Positions 36,199 through 47,206 of a DNA stretch of 64,000 nt are shown here, one piece after another. Every line of letters begins with the position of its first letter. The stretch's first letter is position 1. The position numbers and the translations under genes were made by a program. The DNA is from Brienomyrus brachyistius (taxonomy: Eukaryota > Chordata > Actinopteri > Osteoglossiformes > Mormyridae), in assembly GCF_023856365.1 (NCBI RefSeq), contig NC_064548.1, positions 25,446,289 to 25,510,288 of the forward strand, written 5' to 3'. Below the pieces are notes generated by a model. The model made no database searches. It was given only the letters and a program-made list of their open reading frames with translations, and was not told the DNA's origin.

Positions 36199-38694
36199 AT
36201 GAGACAAGGGAGACTGTAAACGAGCATCAGCGTAAATCAATGAGGCGCATTAATATAACAAGCATGTAAGGAAACGCAAAGCGCTCTCCCATGTCCCGCG
36301 GCGGTCTCCGCTTTCAGGCCCAGCAGCTGACTTTGTATCCTGTATTACGTCTGCGTGTGTCTGATCTCTGCCTCAGAGGTGTCTGCGGAAACCACTGACA
36401 CCGAATCTATCCTGCCGATAAAAATAAAGCAGACAAGCAGCTGCCTGTCTGCACTGCAGCAGCATCCAGGTTTCCCACTCAGTGCCTCCGCCGCCTTTCC
36501 TGGGTCGTCTTAATAAATGCCTGCGATAAAGAAGTAATTACTTTCATTCTGCCAAAATGAATGAAAGGCTGGTGGAGCAGATGAGTGATCGCCGGCTCGA
36601 GGTTCCTGGCCGGGAATCAGAAGGACATCTGAGGTGCTCAGGTACCTGCTCTGCAGTGTCATGTGGGCTTTGAGGCCGACGGCGGAGCAGGGAGGTAGAT
36701 TCTCCAGAAGCAGGGCTGGTGTGGCACCGCTGGCTGGTGCACTTGACCTGATTCGGGCGGCGTGGGCGGATTTCGACGCGGGCTACCGAGTCAGCCTGGA
36801 TAAGAGTGTCTGCGGAGCAGGTGAATAATGTAATATAATGAATAAATCATACTGAATCCGACTGCAAAGTGTACGGGACACGTGCAGCACGCAATAACCA
36901 TTACACTGAAATAAAACAAGATAACAACATTAGGGACGTACTTTAATGGATGGTGCTCGGGGGGAGCCGTCGATATCTGCGTGTCTAAGTGACATCCTTC
37001 TGGGCTGATCCTCACGTCAGCCTGGCGGGGCATGCCCTGACCTCCCCCCTCCCCCTCCACCCCCCAGCATAGACCTCAACCAGCAACTGTGGATATTCAA
37101 ACCCCCACAGCCCCATGGTCTCACGTTCGCTGAAAATCGCCGGGTATGAAGGCAATTTAAGCCGCTATTAAAAAGACATACCGCATGCTGCAGGATGTAG
37201 CGGCAGCTTGAGATGGAGGTACTCAGCCTGCAGAGTTAAGCGATTCCATTTTGAGATCATTAGCCGCACTTCCAAGGCCGGTGATATTATTGTGCACGAA
37301 CATTAGCTTTTTCATTATTACAGTATTGAAGGAGATCTCACGCAGCGTAATTATCCCATCGCTGAACTCTGACCGATCTCCTGCTTGCGTTTCCCCCGCA
37401 TGTTAATAATCACCCCCGCGCTCAGCCTTCTTTCGCCAGCTGTTATCGACCCCTTTTGTCCTAATGTGTGTGTTGTTCAGCCCTCATGCACGTTTGCATC
37501 CTGGAATTAAAAGTAAAAATTCTCTCCACCTAAAATGAGGTCGCATGACATTAAACAATCAGGTATCAGCAGTGAGTTTCCATTCCACAACCAGCTGCCG
37601 TTAACTCATTACCGTAACCTGCTCCATGTCTGGTGAAATTTATAGTGCATAAGCCATTAATCCAAAAGGTTAATGTACACACCATTATAATGGGGATCGG
37701 GGCAAAACCTTCATTCTTGAAGGCGACTTACTCTACGGTGTCTTGCTGAATGCACTCAAATGTAAAGCATGACAGCGGTCTCTCATCACTATGTGGCCGG
37801 CCGGTCAGGAACGTGGATCTGAAGCCACGAATCAGCTTCACTGAGACTCTCTTCGGCTCAGATCTCAAGCTGTTTGATTGTGGTAAATTCATGAGTCACT
37901 TTGGATTAAATGTACTGCTGGGGAATTGGGGGAGGGGGTTAAGTAAGAATTAAGTAAATAACGGATGATGTGTTAAATCTGCAGAGCGTGGTCCCATTGC
38001 TCGGGCAAGATCCCAGGCCTCAGCGTTAGTAAAGTCATTATCATAGATAAGGAGGGTCATGGTTGCCGGCCGGGTCCTCGCATTTAGGTGCCCTCGGACT
38101 GGCCTGTTAAAAAAGGACGATGGGCACGGTGTTGAGGAAGACCTGTTTCACGGGTATCCGGACTGAAAGGCGAGCGTGAAGATGAATCACCTTGGCAACC
38201 GAGGTCGTTTGGCGGAGTGCGGCGGGTTGAACGCTTCAGAAGAGAACAGGCTGTGTGATCCACCACCTAAAGGGTACGACATTTTAAAGATCACGCTAAG
38301 GGGCTGCGCTGTTCAAACAAACCCTAATCCTCTGTGCTGGTGACATGGGAGTGCAGTGACCTGACCTCGTGGTCAGGAAAGGGGAAAGGGAGGGGCTTTT
38401 CAGCGGTGGCCGTCACGTCTCGACGGGGACGGAGCGTCGCCCGGGGGGAAAGTGACAAGCGGGTGATGAGCCCCTTCATCTGCACGCGGTGCCGCTCAGC
38501 GTGGGGCTTGACGTGACACACAGATGATGACAGAGTTCACCTGTGGGAGGCAGCGACAGACGATGGAGTGCTCCGTGTCTGACTCTGCAGGAAGCCAAGA
38601 GTAACTTTCCCAGTGTACGAACACAGCTTCGATCTTTAGGCACCGGGGACCAGTTCACTATATCGCGTGACCATTTACTGGGTTTTTAGAGTAC
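36199..38694. other. hs6st3 intron, no exon recognised
   Basis: Unique-looking. 37140-37690 is rich in TAAT/ATTA words (CATTATTACAG, AGCGTAATTATCCC, CATGTTAATAATCACC) with E-box-like CAGCTG. 38050-38530 is CpG-rich. No transcript evidence. Confidence 0.45.
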
Positions 38695-38697
38695 ATA

Positions 38698-38790
38698 GTA
38701 TGAGTGTAACAGTACACCGGAATCAGTGCAGGATTTGAGGTCACGATTCGGTGCAGTCTCAATACGGCCAGGAATCTATTTTGAAAATGT
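38698..38790. mobile_element. Possible hAT-type end fragment
   Basis: GTGTAACAGTACACCGGAAT, TTTGAGGTCACGATTCGGTG and CTCAATACGG resemble a teleost hAT-type end ('tgtaacggtacac ... aggtcacggttcgg'). I found no matching right end, so the extent is unknown. Confidence 0.35.
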
Positions 38791-39571
38791 TTATTATTAA
38801 AATACAAGCAATTATGAAAAGTTATAAATTAGCAATTAGGAAAAGTATCTGTCGATGTGAATGAAACTGAGACGTTTATTAGCACATTCTAAAAATAAAT
38901 ACTGTACATACAATAAATATAAAAATCAAATATATGTGACAGCATAACAACCATAAAAGAACTAAATTGCGTGTTCTCTCTGCCTGAGTACGACGGCATA
39001 TCTGTAGCGATAAACACCCCTATAGCCCACAGTTATTTTTCAGCCCAGTCTGAATTTCCTGGTAAAAGTGCCTTCAATGCCACAGGGAGGCCAAGTTGCA
39101 GGGTCTTCTCCGGCCTTCTCTGCTCGTACACAGCCTCGGATGATGTCGTCTCAAATGAGTTAGCATGTGGGATGTGTTTCCAGCAACGTCCCCACTTCGG
39201 TATAGCAGAGCCAACGGACAATCTTGGTCCTAACAACTACTCTCTCCCCAGTGCTGGTGTAATTTATTTGGAAACCACAATGTCCCAAAACCACTGATTA
39301 CCACTGACTGTAACCAGCATTAGCAGTAACCAGCTCACAGCCACAATTAGCATAATGTCATCCTGTTGAGAACAGCTACTTGTGAATTTAGGTTCTCCGT
39401 GTCGATAAATGCACTCATTCGTTTCATTACATGTACCAAATCGAAAATGATGCAACCAAATGCCACATGATGAATGGCTACACAGTTACAGCTCTGGGAT
39501 ACAGGGTTTACAAGTGTTTTGTATATATGCTTAGTAGTATTTATAAGTATATAAATACTATATATAGGGCC
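38791..39571. other. hs6st3 intron, nothing recognised
   Basis: May include the interior of the hAT-like fragment to its left. A 108-codon plus-strand frame at 38971-39297 matches no protein I recognise. Confidence 0.4.
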
Positions 39572-39651
39572 TGTTATACACAACATACTTTACATACTAT
39601 AAACATAATTGTATATCTCATCTATAGTATGTATAACTATGGTGTATAACA
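39572..39651. repeat. Inverted repeat, roughly 30-bp arms
   Basis: The left arm contains TGTTATACAC and TTACATACTATA, the right arm TATAGTATGTATAACTATGG and GTGTATAACA. They pair over about 30 bases with few mismatches around a 21-base loop. Flanking DNA is AT-rich with further small palindromes. Confidence 0.8.
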
Positions 39652-40406
39652 ATAGTTCATAAAGCATATATGTAATGTACTACTGTATATCTGTATAGCC
39701 TACATAAGATAAACATTTAGTAATCACTGGATGTGCTGTACTGAAATCCCCGCATCTGTAATTTTGTGAAGATAGGTAATGTTTTATACAATGTGGTAGC
39801 ACTTACAGTTACAGCAAAGCTAATAAAATGCAGATTTGTCACTTTTGGTACATTTCAGATCAGTTGCAATGCGTCCTCAACCAGGATATTTTCATTCCAT
39901 TTCATTTCTTCTGACTTTTTTTTTTGTTTGTTTTTGCCAGTAAGATGCTGCGGTTCTCCTTCAGATATGCGTCATACCGCTTCTGCACTGCGTCAGTCCA
40001 AAGGACGCCGAATGGCCACAGATTTGCCAGAAGCGAGGATGGGGGTCATCAGCAAACACCCTGAGCCTAGAAAATGCCTGGGAGGTGAAGGAGATGGAGA
40101 AAAATAACCAGGGTGACTACAGACCCCCCAGCACGACAAATTGGAAACATGGGGCATGTGAGGTCTCAGTTGATATGGGAATAGCTGGTCATCAAAGTTG
40201 CCAGAGGGCGGCGAAAACCCACATAACCACTGCGGCGCTTTCCACTGGCCTGGAGGACGTGCCAGATAATGAATGTTTGACAGCCTGGTGACACAGATTG
40301 ACCCCCCCGGGAATCCAGCAAGATGCTTCCCTCAGTCATTACATCCCTTCATGAACATAAACTAATGCCAACTTTCAGGCATCAGCTTTGTGCGGCTCTA
40401 AAAGAA
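39652..40406. other. hs6st3 intron, nothing recognised
   Basis: Unique-looking sequence. Confidence 0.5.
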
Positions 40407-40423
40407 CCCCCCCCCCCCCCCCC
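40407..40423. repeat. Poly-C tract, 17 bases
   Basis: An uninterrupted C run about 155 bp left of the 14-bp array. Confidence 0.95.
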
Positions 40424-40576
40424 ATCTACTTAAAATATGGCTTTTAAGGTATCATGAGCTTCCAGAAGGAAGCTGGCTGGACAGAGAACCAAAGGGCTTT
40501 GAAGGCCAAATGCAGCATCCAAAATAATTACCGAAATGCTTCTGAGAAAATTCAAACGACGCCAAAAGTAACAAGG

Positions 40577-42190
40577 GATGGGACATGGGGGTACGGGCAT
40601 GGGGGTACGGGTATGGGGGTACGGGCATGGGGGTACGGACATGGGGGTACGGGTATGGGGGTACGGGCATGGGGGTACGGGCATGGGGGTACGGGCATGG
40701 GGGTACGTCATGGGGGTACGGACATGGGGGTACGGACATGGGGGTACGGGTATGGGGGTACGTCATGGGGGTACGGACATGGGGGTACGGGTATGGGGGT
40801 ACGTCATGGGGGTACGGCATGGGGGTACGGACATGGGGGTACGGGCATGGGGGTACGGACATGGGGGTACGGGCATGGGGGTACGGACATGGGGGTACGG
40901 GTATGGGGGTACGGGCATGGGGGTACGGACATGGGGGTACGGGTATGGGGGTACGGGCATGGGGGTACGGGCATGGGGGTACGGACATGGGGGTACGGGC
41001 ATGGGGGTACGGCATGGGGGTACGGGCATGGGGGTACGGGCATGGGGGTACGGGCATGGGGGTACGGACATGGGGGTACGGGCATGGGGGTACGGGCATG
41101 GGGGTACGGGCATGGGGGTACGGGTATGGGGGTACGGGCATGGGGGTACGGGCATGGGGGTACGGGTATGGGGGTACGGGCATGGGGGTACGGGCATGGG
41201 GGTACGGCATGGGGGTACGGGCATGGGGGTACGGGTATGGGGGTACGGGCATGGGGGTACGGGCATGGGGGTACGGGCATGGGGGTACGGACATGGGGGT
41301 ACGGGTATGGGGGTACGGCATGGGGGTACGGACATGGGGGTACGGGCATGGGGGTACGGGCATGGGGGTACGGACATGGGGGTACGGGCATGGGGGTACG
41401 GACATGGGGGTACGGACATGGGGGTACGGACATGGGGGTACGGACATGGGGGTACGGGTATGGGGGTACGGGCATGGGGGTACGGACAAGGGGGTACGGA
41501 CATGGGGGTACGGACATGGGGGTACGTCATGGGGGTACGGCATGGGGGTACGGACATGGGGGTACGGGCATGGGGGTACGGGCATGGGGGTACGGGCATG
41601 GGGGTACGGGCATGGGGGTACGGACATGGGGGTACGGGCATGGGGGTACGGGCATGGGGGTACGGGCATGGGGGTACGGACATGGGGGTACGGGCATGGG
41701 GGTACGGGCATGGGGGTATGGCATGGGGGTACGGGCATGGGGGTACGGGCATGGGGGTACGGACATGGGGGTACGGGCATGGGGGTACGGGCATGGGGGT
41801 ACGGGCATGGGGGTACGGCATGGGGGGTACGGGCATGGGGGTACGGGTATGGGGGTACGGGCATGGGGGTACGGACATGGGGGTACGGGCATGGGGGTAC
41901 GGACATGGGGGGACGGACATGGGGGTACGGGTATGGGGGTATGGGCATGGGGGTACGGGCATGGGGGTACGGACATGGGGGTACGGGTATGGGGGTACGG
42001 GCATGGGGGTACGGGCATGGGGGTACGGGTATGGGGGTACGGGCATGGGGGTACGGACATGGGGGTACGGACATGGGGGTACGGGTATGGGGGTATGGGC
42101 ATGGGGGTACGGGCATGGGGGTACGGGTATGGGGGTACGGGCATGGGGGTACGGGCATGGGGGTACGGGCATGGGGGTACGGGCATGGGC
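40577..42190. repeat. G-rich 14-bp minisatellite, about 115 copies
   Basis: The unit is GGGGGTACGG followed by GCAT, ACAT or GTAT; some 13-bp units have TCAT or CAT. The array runs about 1.6 kb with few other changes. The plus strand has GGGGG-TAC-GGG-CAT-GGGGG, which satisfies the G3+N1-7 quadruplex pattern continuously wherever the GGGCAT or GGGTAT form is used. Since 14 is not a multiple of 3, each frame cycles through all phases and carries a 14-residue repeat. None contains a stop, so open frames of several hundred codons appear on both strands. They are artefacts. In the hs6st3 pre-mRNA this would be C-rich. Confidence 0.97.
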
Positions 42191-42330
42191 AGTGGGCTGC
42201 CCGCCTCCCAGAAGCTGACTGCTCAAGTGCATAACAGCCGAAATTGGTCACAGCAAGTGAGCGTCCACTCTCAGTCACAGTCCCCTGCGTCGGGAAATTA
42301 GCACAAATACTCGTCCATCCAAAACGTACC

Positions 42331-42372
42331 CCGGTTGGAGTTATGCGGCCCCCGGTTGGAGTTATGTGGCCC
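42331..42372. repeat. 21-bp tandem duplication
   Basis: CCGGTTGGAGTTATGCGGCC is followed 21 bp later by CCGGTTGGAGTTATGTGGCC. Confidence 0.9.
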
Positions 42373-42404
42373 CCGGGCTGTCTCTGGAAGCATCTTAGCG
42401 CGCA

Positions 42405-42592
42405 AACATACGCACAGCCACACACTCCGGGCAATTCAAAGATGCCAACTCGCCCAAATCTCTGTCTTTGGGACACTGCAGGAGACATCCACACTCCACA
42501 GCAAGATGCAAACTCCACACACAAAGAGCAGAGGCGATATAAGAAACGCCCCCCCCCCCCACCCGCAAGTCAGGAGTGCTACCCACTGAGCC
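42405..42592 (-). mobile_element. SINE, reversed, diverged, with internal poly-C
   Basis: On the minus strand: GTGGCTCAGTGGGTAGCACT (A-box region), then GTGTGTGGAGTTTGCATCTT, CCCAAAGACAGAG and AATTGCCCGGAGTGTGTGG. The order matches the intact SINE at 59976. A 12-base homopolymer replaces the B-box region, and the 3' end is lost. Confidence 0.75.
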
Positions 42593-43725
42593 ACTGTTAA
42601 ATTCCAGTTTTAATTAAATTCATCTCCTTTGCAATTCATTTGTGTTTACTTGGCTAAAGCGTTTAAGGGGTTATAGCTATGAACTACAAATTGTGTGACC
42701 AGGTACATACAGTATGGCAGTGAAAATGTAGCAATTAATCACTGTGATACGCAGGAAATGATACAAATGATGATGCATTACAGGTGCAGGCAAAATCACG
42801 CGTCAACAAAAAAGGGCTGATATTATGTTCATAAAACAATAGTATTCTGTAGTGTCCCGTTTGTTGACAGTCTTGAAACACACATATTACCCCCAAATGG
42901 GCTGAAGAGATTAGACATGATGGACAGTAACGTGTACCACCGCATCCGCTCAGTCTTCATGTCGATCTTTGGTGATTTTCCCTAAACGTCAGACGGTGAG
43001 CCACAGCTGCCCTCTGTCTTAGCACCTGGGGTGTGAATCCTTAGCCTGGAGTTCGAGGTTCACGGTTCTGCGCGTATAACAGGTGGATCTTAATGCTGTC
43101 GAGAAGCGGCAGACAAAGCCAGCAAACATACAGGTGTCAGTGGGGCTACAAGTATAGTGGGACAGGAAGTGGAAAGATGTCTGCGGTACGGATACTCCTG
43201 CTGACATTATACTGCTAGTGCGGTCAGCTCCGACTCGGAAGGGCCTCTCTTAGCAGAAATGTGATAGGAATCACAACAACAATTATTATTACTATTATTA
43301 TTGTTATTGCTGTTGTTGTTGTTATTATACCTGTAATACAGTATTGTAGTGACATTCAGGATGATTAGTCATTCAAACAGGACGTGGGTACATTGGGGCA
43401 GGTCGTGGGACGAGCCCGTCTACGATCCTGTGATCGGTTTTTAATTGTTACGGTTATGAAGCTGCCTTTTCTGTGAGGAGAGCGAGAGAAACCATAAGCT
43501 GTGTTCTGGCTCCCAGTTTTCTTGTCATGTGACAGACAAAATGGCTGCCTTGTATGTTTGCTTTGCTAGCACAGCTTGCTGTGTCCCAGCTGCGCTAATC
43601 AGCTCCCTGTTCCATCTTCCAGGTCCTCTCTGTCCCAACAGAGACGTAAATCTTACAAAAACACAAGACGACATAAGAAGAGCGGGAGGCTGCAGACGCT
43701 CCAAGAGTTCCGGAATCATACGTTG
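42593..43725. other. hs6st3 intron, nothing recognised
   Basis: Unique-looking apart from the trinucleotide repeat at 43272. Confidence 0.5.
43272..43328. repeat. (ATT)n / (TTG)n trinucleotide repeat
   Basis: ATTATTATTACTATTATT passes into GTTGTTGTTGTT. Confidence 0.9.
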
Positions 43726-44006
43726 TCCTAATGCAGTGGTTCTCAAACTCGGTCCTCGGGCCCCACTGCCCTGCTTGATTTCCTGCTATCCCTGCTTGAT
43801 TTCCTGCTATCCCTGCTTGTTTTCCTGCTATCCCTGCTTGTTTTCCTGCTATCCCTGCCCCACACACAAGTCCCAGCTGTCTTTCAGCTTCTGATTGACT
43901 GAACACACCTGATCCAGGTAATCAGCAGTGTGTAGGGCAGGGATTGCTGGAAAACAAGCAGGGCAGTGGGGCCCGAGGACTGAGTTTGAGAAACACTGTC
44001 CTAATG
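43726..44006. mobile_element. Non-autonomous hAT element with 8-bp target duplication
   Basis: The element at 43734-43998 starts CAGTGGTTCTCAAACTCGGT and ends GAGTTTGAGAAACACTG. The inverted ends extend inward about 45 bp (CCTCGGGCCCCACTGCCCTG against CAGGGCAGTGGGGCCCGAGG). TCCTAATG lies directly outside both ends (43726-43733 and 43999-44006), an 8-bp duplication as made by hAT transposases. Total 265 bp, no transposase. The left half contains a 22-bp tandem repeat. Confidence 0.93.
43770..43858. repeat. 22-bp tandem repeat inside the hAT element, four copies
   Basis: CCTGCTTGATTTCCTGCTAT then CC; two copies have GATTT and two GTTTT. It probably expanded after the element formed, because the right arm has only one matching segment. 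Confidence 0.92.
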
Positions 44007-44568
44007 TTTGCTCAGACCTTACATAACTCACCAGTGGTCATTAAAAGTGTCTGTTGCACATCAGCTGACACTGGTGGAGAGGACGGCTCTGTGATACGGG
44101 GCCGCAAATGGAGGCTGAACTATTCCAGGTTACAGACAGCATCCCGCAAGGATCTTTGTAGGCCAATAATTAAGGGTGTAAAGTACAAGTGGCCGTAAAC
44201 ACTAATAAATGCCCCCCCCCACAAAGAGCTCATTTCAGCGGTCAGCACACGCCTGTAGCTTCCAGTAACAGCCAATGAAATTGATCAGCTTTGCCTTTTT
44301 GTTGTAATAGTCTCAAGCCTACATCAGCAGCCACGGAAAAAGTGCTGACCTTTGACCTTTCCATGATTTGCTACCCCTCCTCACGCTGCACCCCGCTGTT
44401 TGCCAAATGATTAGCGAGACCTACTCTGTACCCCCCCCCCCCACCCTACAGTACACTGAGCCTCAAGTGGATTTTTCTCGCTTTGTCCAGCAGAATAGCT
44501 GCAATGCATCAGCTCGCATCACCCCACACCTATGCTTAATCAGAGACCTCTCAGGAGGCAGCGGGTCT

Positions 44569-44600
<32 letters not shown>

Positions 44601-44931
44601 ACAGCCTCAAACATGCCTCATGAGTCACATGCTCTCATCACCTCTCTGTTCTGACAAGGACGGCAACGTTAATGCAGCTGCTTCCAGTCTGCATGATATG
44701 AGTGACAGAAAACCAGAACATAGGCGATACGCAGGACCAGCCTGAAACGAGGCTGCAGGGCAAAGTGACCCTGTTTCTGCACACTGAGTGACAAGTGCAG
44801 CCTACAGGAAATCAACCGGCAGGATCGATGGACATTCTGTCATGTGATCAGTGACGTGCGACAGGTGTGTAGCGTGTGAGGCCTTGGGGGGGCTGTAAAT
44901 ATATGTCAATAAGAAAGCAAAGACCTTCCCC
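44007..44931. other. hs6st3 intron, nothing recognised
   Basis: Unique-looking, with a 12-base C tract at 44431 and the hexamer repeat at 44571. Confidence 0.5.
44571..44600. repeat. (GCAGAC)5 hexanucleotide repeat
   Basis: Five exact hexamers. Confidence 0.95.
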
Positions 44932-46280
44932 ACACTGCCGCCATCCTTGCTCCTTTCCCTAGCCCCTCCTCCTCACTGCCTCCATCCTTGCTCCCTTCCC
45001 TAGCCCCTCCTCCTCACTGCCTCCATCCTTACTCCCTTCCTTAGCCCCTCCTCCTCACTGCCTCCATCCTTGCTCCCTTCCTTAGCCCCTCCTCCTCACT
45101 GCCTCCATCCTTGCTCCCTTCCCTAGCCCCTCCTCCTCACTGCCTCCATCCTTGCTCCCTTCCCTAGCCCCTCCTCCTCACTGCCTCCATCCTTACTCCC
45201 TTCCTTAGCCCCTCCTCCTCACTGCCTCCATCCTTGCTCCCTTCCCTAGCCCCTCCTCCTCACTGCTGCCATCCTTGCTCCCTTCCCAAGCCCCTCCTCC
45301 TCACTGCCTCCATCCTTCCTCCCTTCCCTAGCCCCTCCTCCTCACTGCCGCCATCCTTGCTCCGTTCTTAAGCCCCTCCTCCTCACTGCCGCCATCCTTG
45401 CTCCCTTGCCTAGCCCCTCCTCCTCACTGGCGCCATCCTTGCTCCCTTCCCTAGCCCCTCCTCCTCACTGCCTCCATCCTTGCTCCCTTGCCTAGCCCCT
45501 CCTCCTCACTGCCGCCATCCTTGCTCCCTTCCTTAGCCCCTCCTCCTCACTGCCTCCATCCTTGCTCCCTTCCTTAGCCCCTCCTCCTCACTGCCTCCAT
45601 CCTTGCTCCCTTGCCTAGCCCCTCCTCCTCACTGCCTCCATCCTTGCTCCCTTCCTTAGCCCCTCCTCCTCACTGCCTCCATCCTTGCTCCCTTGCCTAG
45701 CCCCTCCTCCTCACTGCCTCCATCCTTGCTCCCTTCCTTAGCCCCTCCTCCTCACTGCCTCCATCCTTGCTCCCTTGCCTAGCCCCTCCTCCTCACTGCC
45801 TCCATCCTTGCTCCCTTCCTTAGCCCCTCCTCCTCACTGCCGCCATCCTTGCTCCCTTGCCTAGCCCCTCCTCCTCACTGGCGCCATCCTTGCTCCCTTC
45901 CCTAGCCCCTCCTCCTCACTGCCTCCATCCTTGCTCCCTTCCCTAGCCCCTCCTCCTCACTGCCTCCATCCTTGCTCCCTTCCTTAGCCCCTCCTCCTCA
46001 CTGCCTCCATCCTTGCTCCCTTGCCTAGCCCCTCCTCCTCACTGCCTCCATCCTTGCTCCCTTGCCTAGCCCCTCCTCCTCACTGCCGCCATCCTTGCTC
46101 CCTTCCTTAGCCCCTCCTCCTCACTGCCTCCATCCTTGCTCCCTTGCCTAGCCCCTCCTCCTCACTGCCTCCATCCTTGCTCCCTTCCTTAGCCCCTCCT
46201 CCTCACTGCCTCCATCCTTGCTCCCTTGCCTAGCCCCTCCTCCTCACTGCCGCCATCCTTGCTCCCTTCCCAAGCCCCTC
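44932..46280. repeat. Pyrimidine-rich 41-bp minisatellite, about 33 copies
   Basis: CCATCCTTG recurs at 41-bp steps (44941, 44982 and on). Each unit is CTCCATCCTTGCTCCCTT, (C/G)C(C/T)TAG, CCCCTCCTCCTCACTGC. Variation sits at two spots: CCTCC/CCGCC before ATCC, and CCCTAG/CCTTAG/GCCTAG. The plus strand is nearly all pyrimidine, so the hs6st3 transcript would be purine-rich here (GGAGG and GAGGAGGAGGGG words). Confidence 0.97.
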
Positions 46281-46944
46281 ACCCTTGCATTTCGACTCGC
46301 CGATATCTTTCAGTAAATTCCACCATGCCTGACCTGGGCAGAAACAGCCCCGCAGAAATGAAATGGGAAATGTCTCAGCGACCCCTCTAAGACGTCCTCC
46401 AGTGCCGGCCCTCGGCACTCGGCTAACCCTGTGTTATATATGGGTCATAAACACAGCAGCACCTCCTTCTGTCTGACATTAACTCCCCCGCAGCCGCCCA
46501 ATCTGCCTTTCCCCTGACACTACGCCTTGGGCACGTCTCCGAGTAATATCCCTCAGCTAATAAAAAATGATTTATGTCGCACAGGGCCTCTGTTTTAGCA
46601 GTTATTTCTGGCACGTTGTGCCTAAAATTTGACTGCTGTTTGGAGGAGAAACTTGCTTAGTCATAAACAAGCAAGTAGCCCAGCACTAGGGCAGAAGAAC
46701 TATGGTCTGTTTATGAATATTCTCAAGCACTGCAGAAAGAAATGCACCCTTTTCAGTGTGTTAACATCTGCGGGTGCGTCCAGCAGAGCCTCTCTGAGAA
46801 AACAGCGACCCAAACTATCCGTCATGTTGCCTCTGCTGTCTATGGACCCCCCCAGACTGTCAGTGACAGCTAAGTCACCCCCGCACATGCAGCTCAGGGA
46901 CAGTCAAGCAACCCCTACTAGGATGTAGGGGCTCTGGTAACCGT

Positions 46945-46962
46945 GGGGGGGGGGGGGGGGGG
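46945..46962. repeat. Poly-G tract, 18 bases
   Basis: An uninterrupted G run on the plus strand. Confidence 0.95.
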
Positions 46963-47178
46963 CAGGGCTTGATTGTTGATTAACCATATGGACATTTGGG
47001 GGGACGACCCTCTATAAGCTAGCCCCACCCCCCAGTCCTGTTCACTAAGGTCTTTTAACAAATGGCATGTAATATCTAATACATATTTTCAGCAGCACTC
47101 ACTAAAAACCCATGTAACACTCTCTGTGTGCATTTCTGAGTTCCTTGAGTGGCCGATCAGCTCCGTTCCTTTCTGACG

Positions 47179-47206
47179 TGACGTCATGTGTGGTGGTTCG
47201 ACCAAT
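47179..47206. promoter_or_regulatory. CRE palindrome next to a CCAAT box
   Basis: TGACGTCA (full CREB/ATF palindrome) is at 47179-47186 and CCAAT at 47202-47206. The pairing is common in promoters, but single sites like these also occur by chance. Confidence 0.25.

Noticed and set aside
38971..39297. 108-codon frame as a hAT transposase fragment
   Set aside because: No residues of a hAT dimerisation domain or BED finger could be recognised; only the nearby end sequence resembles hAT.
40452..42524. Open frames of about 490-690 codons on both strands (Pro/Tyr/His/Arg-rich on minus, Gly-rich on plus)
   Set aside because: They arise because a 14-bp stop-free unit is repeated about 115 times. 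Several frames are open at once with the same 14-residue period, and there is no codon bias or known domain.
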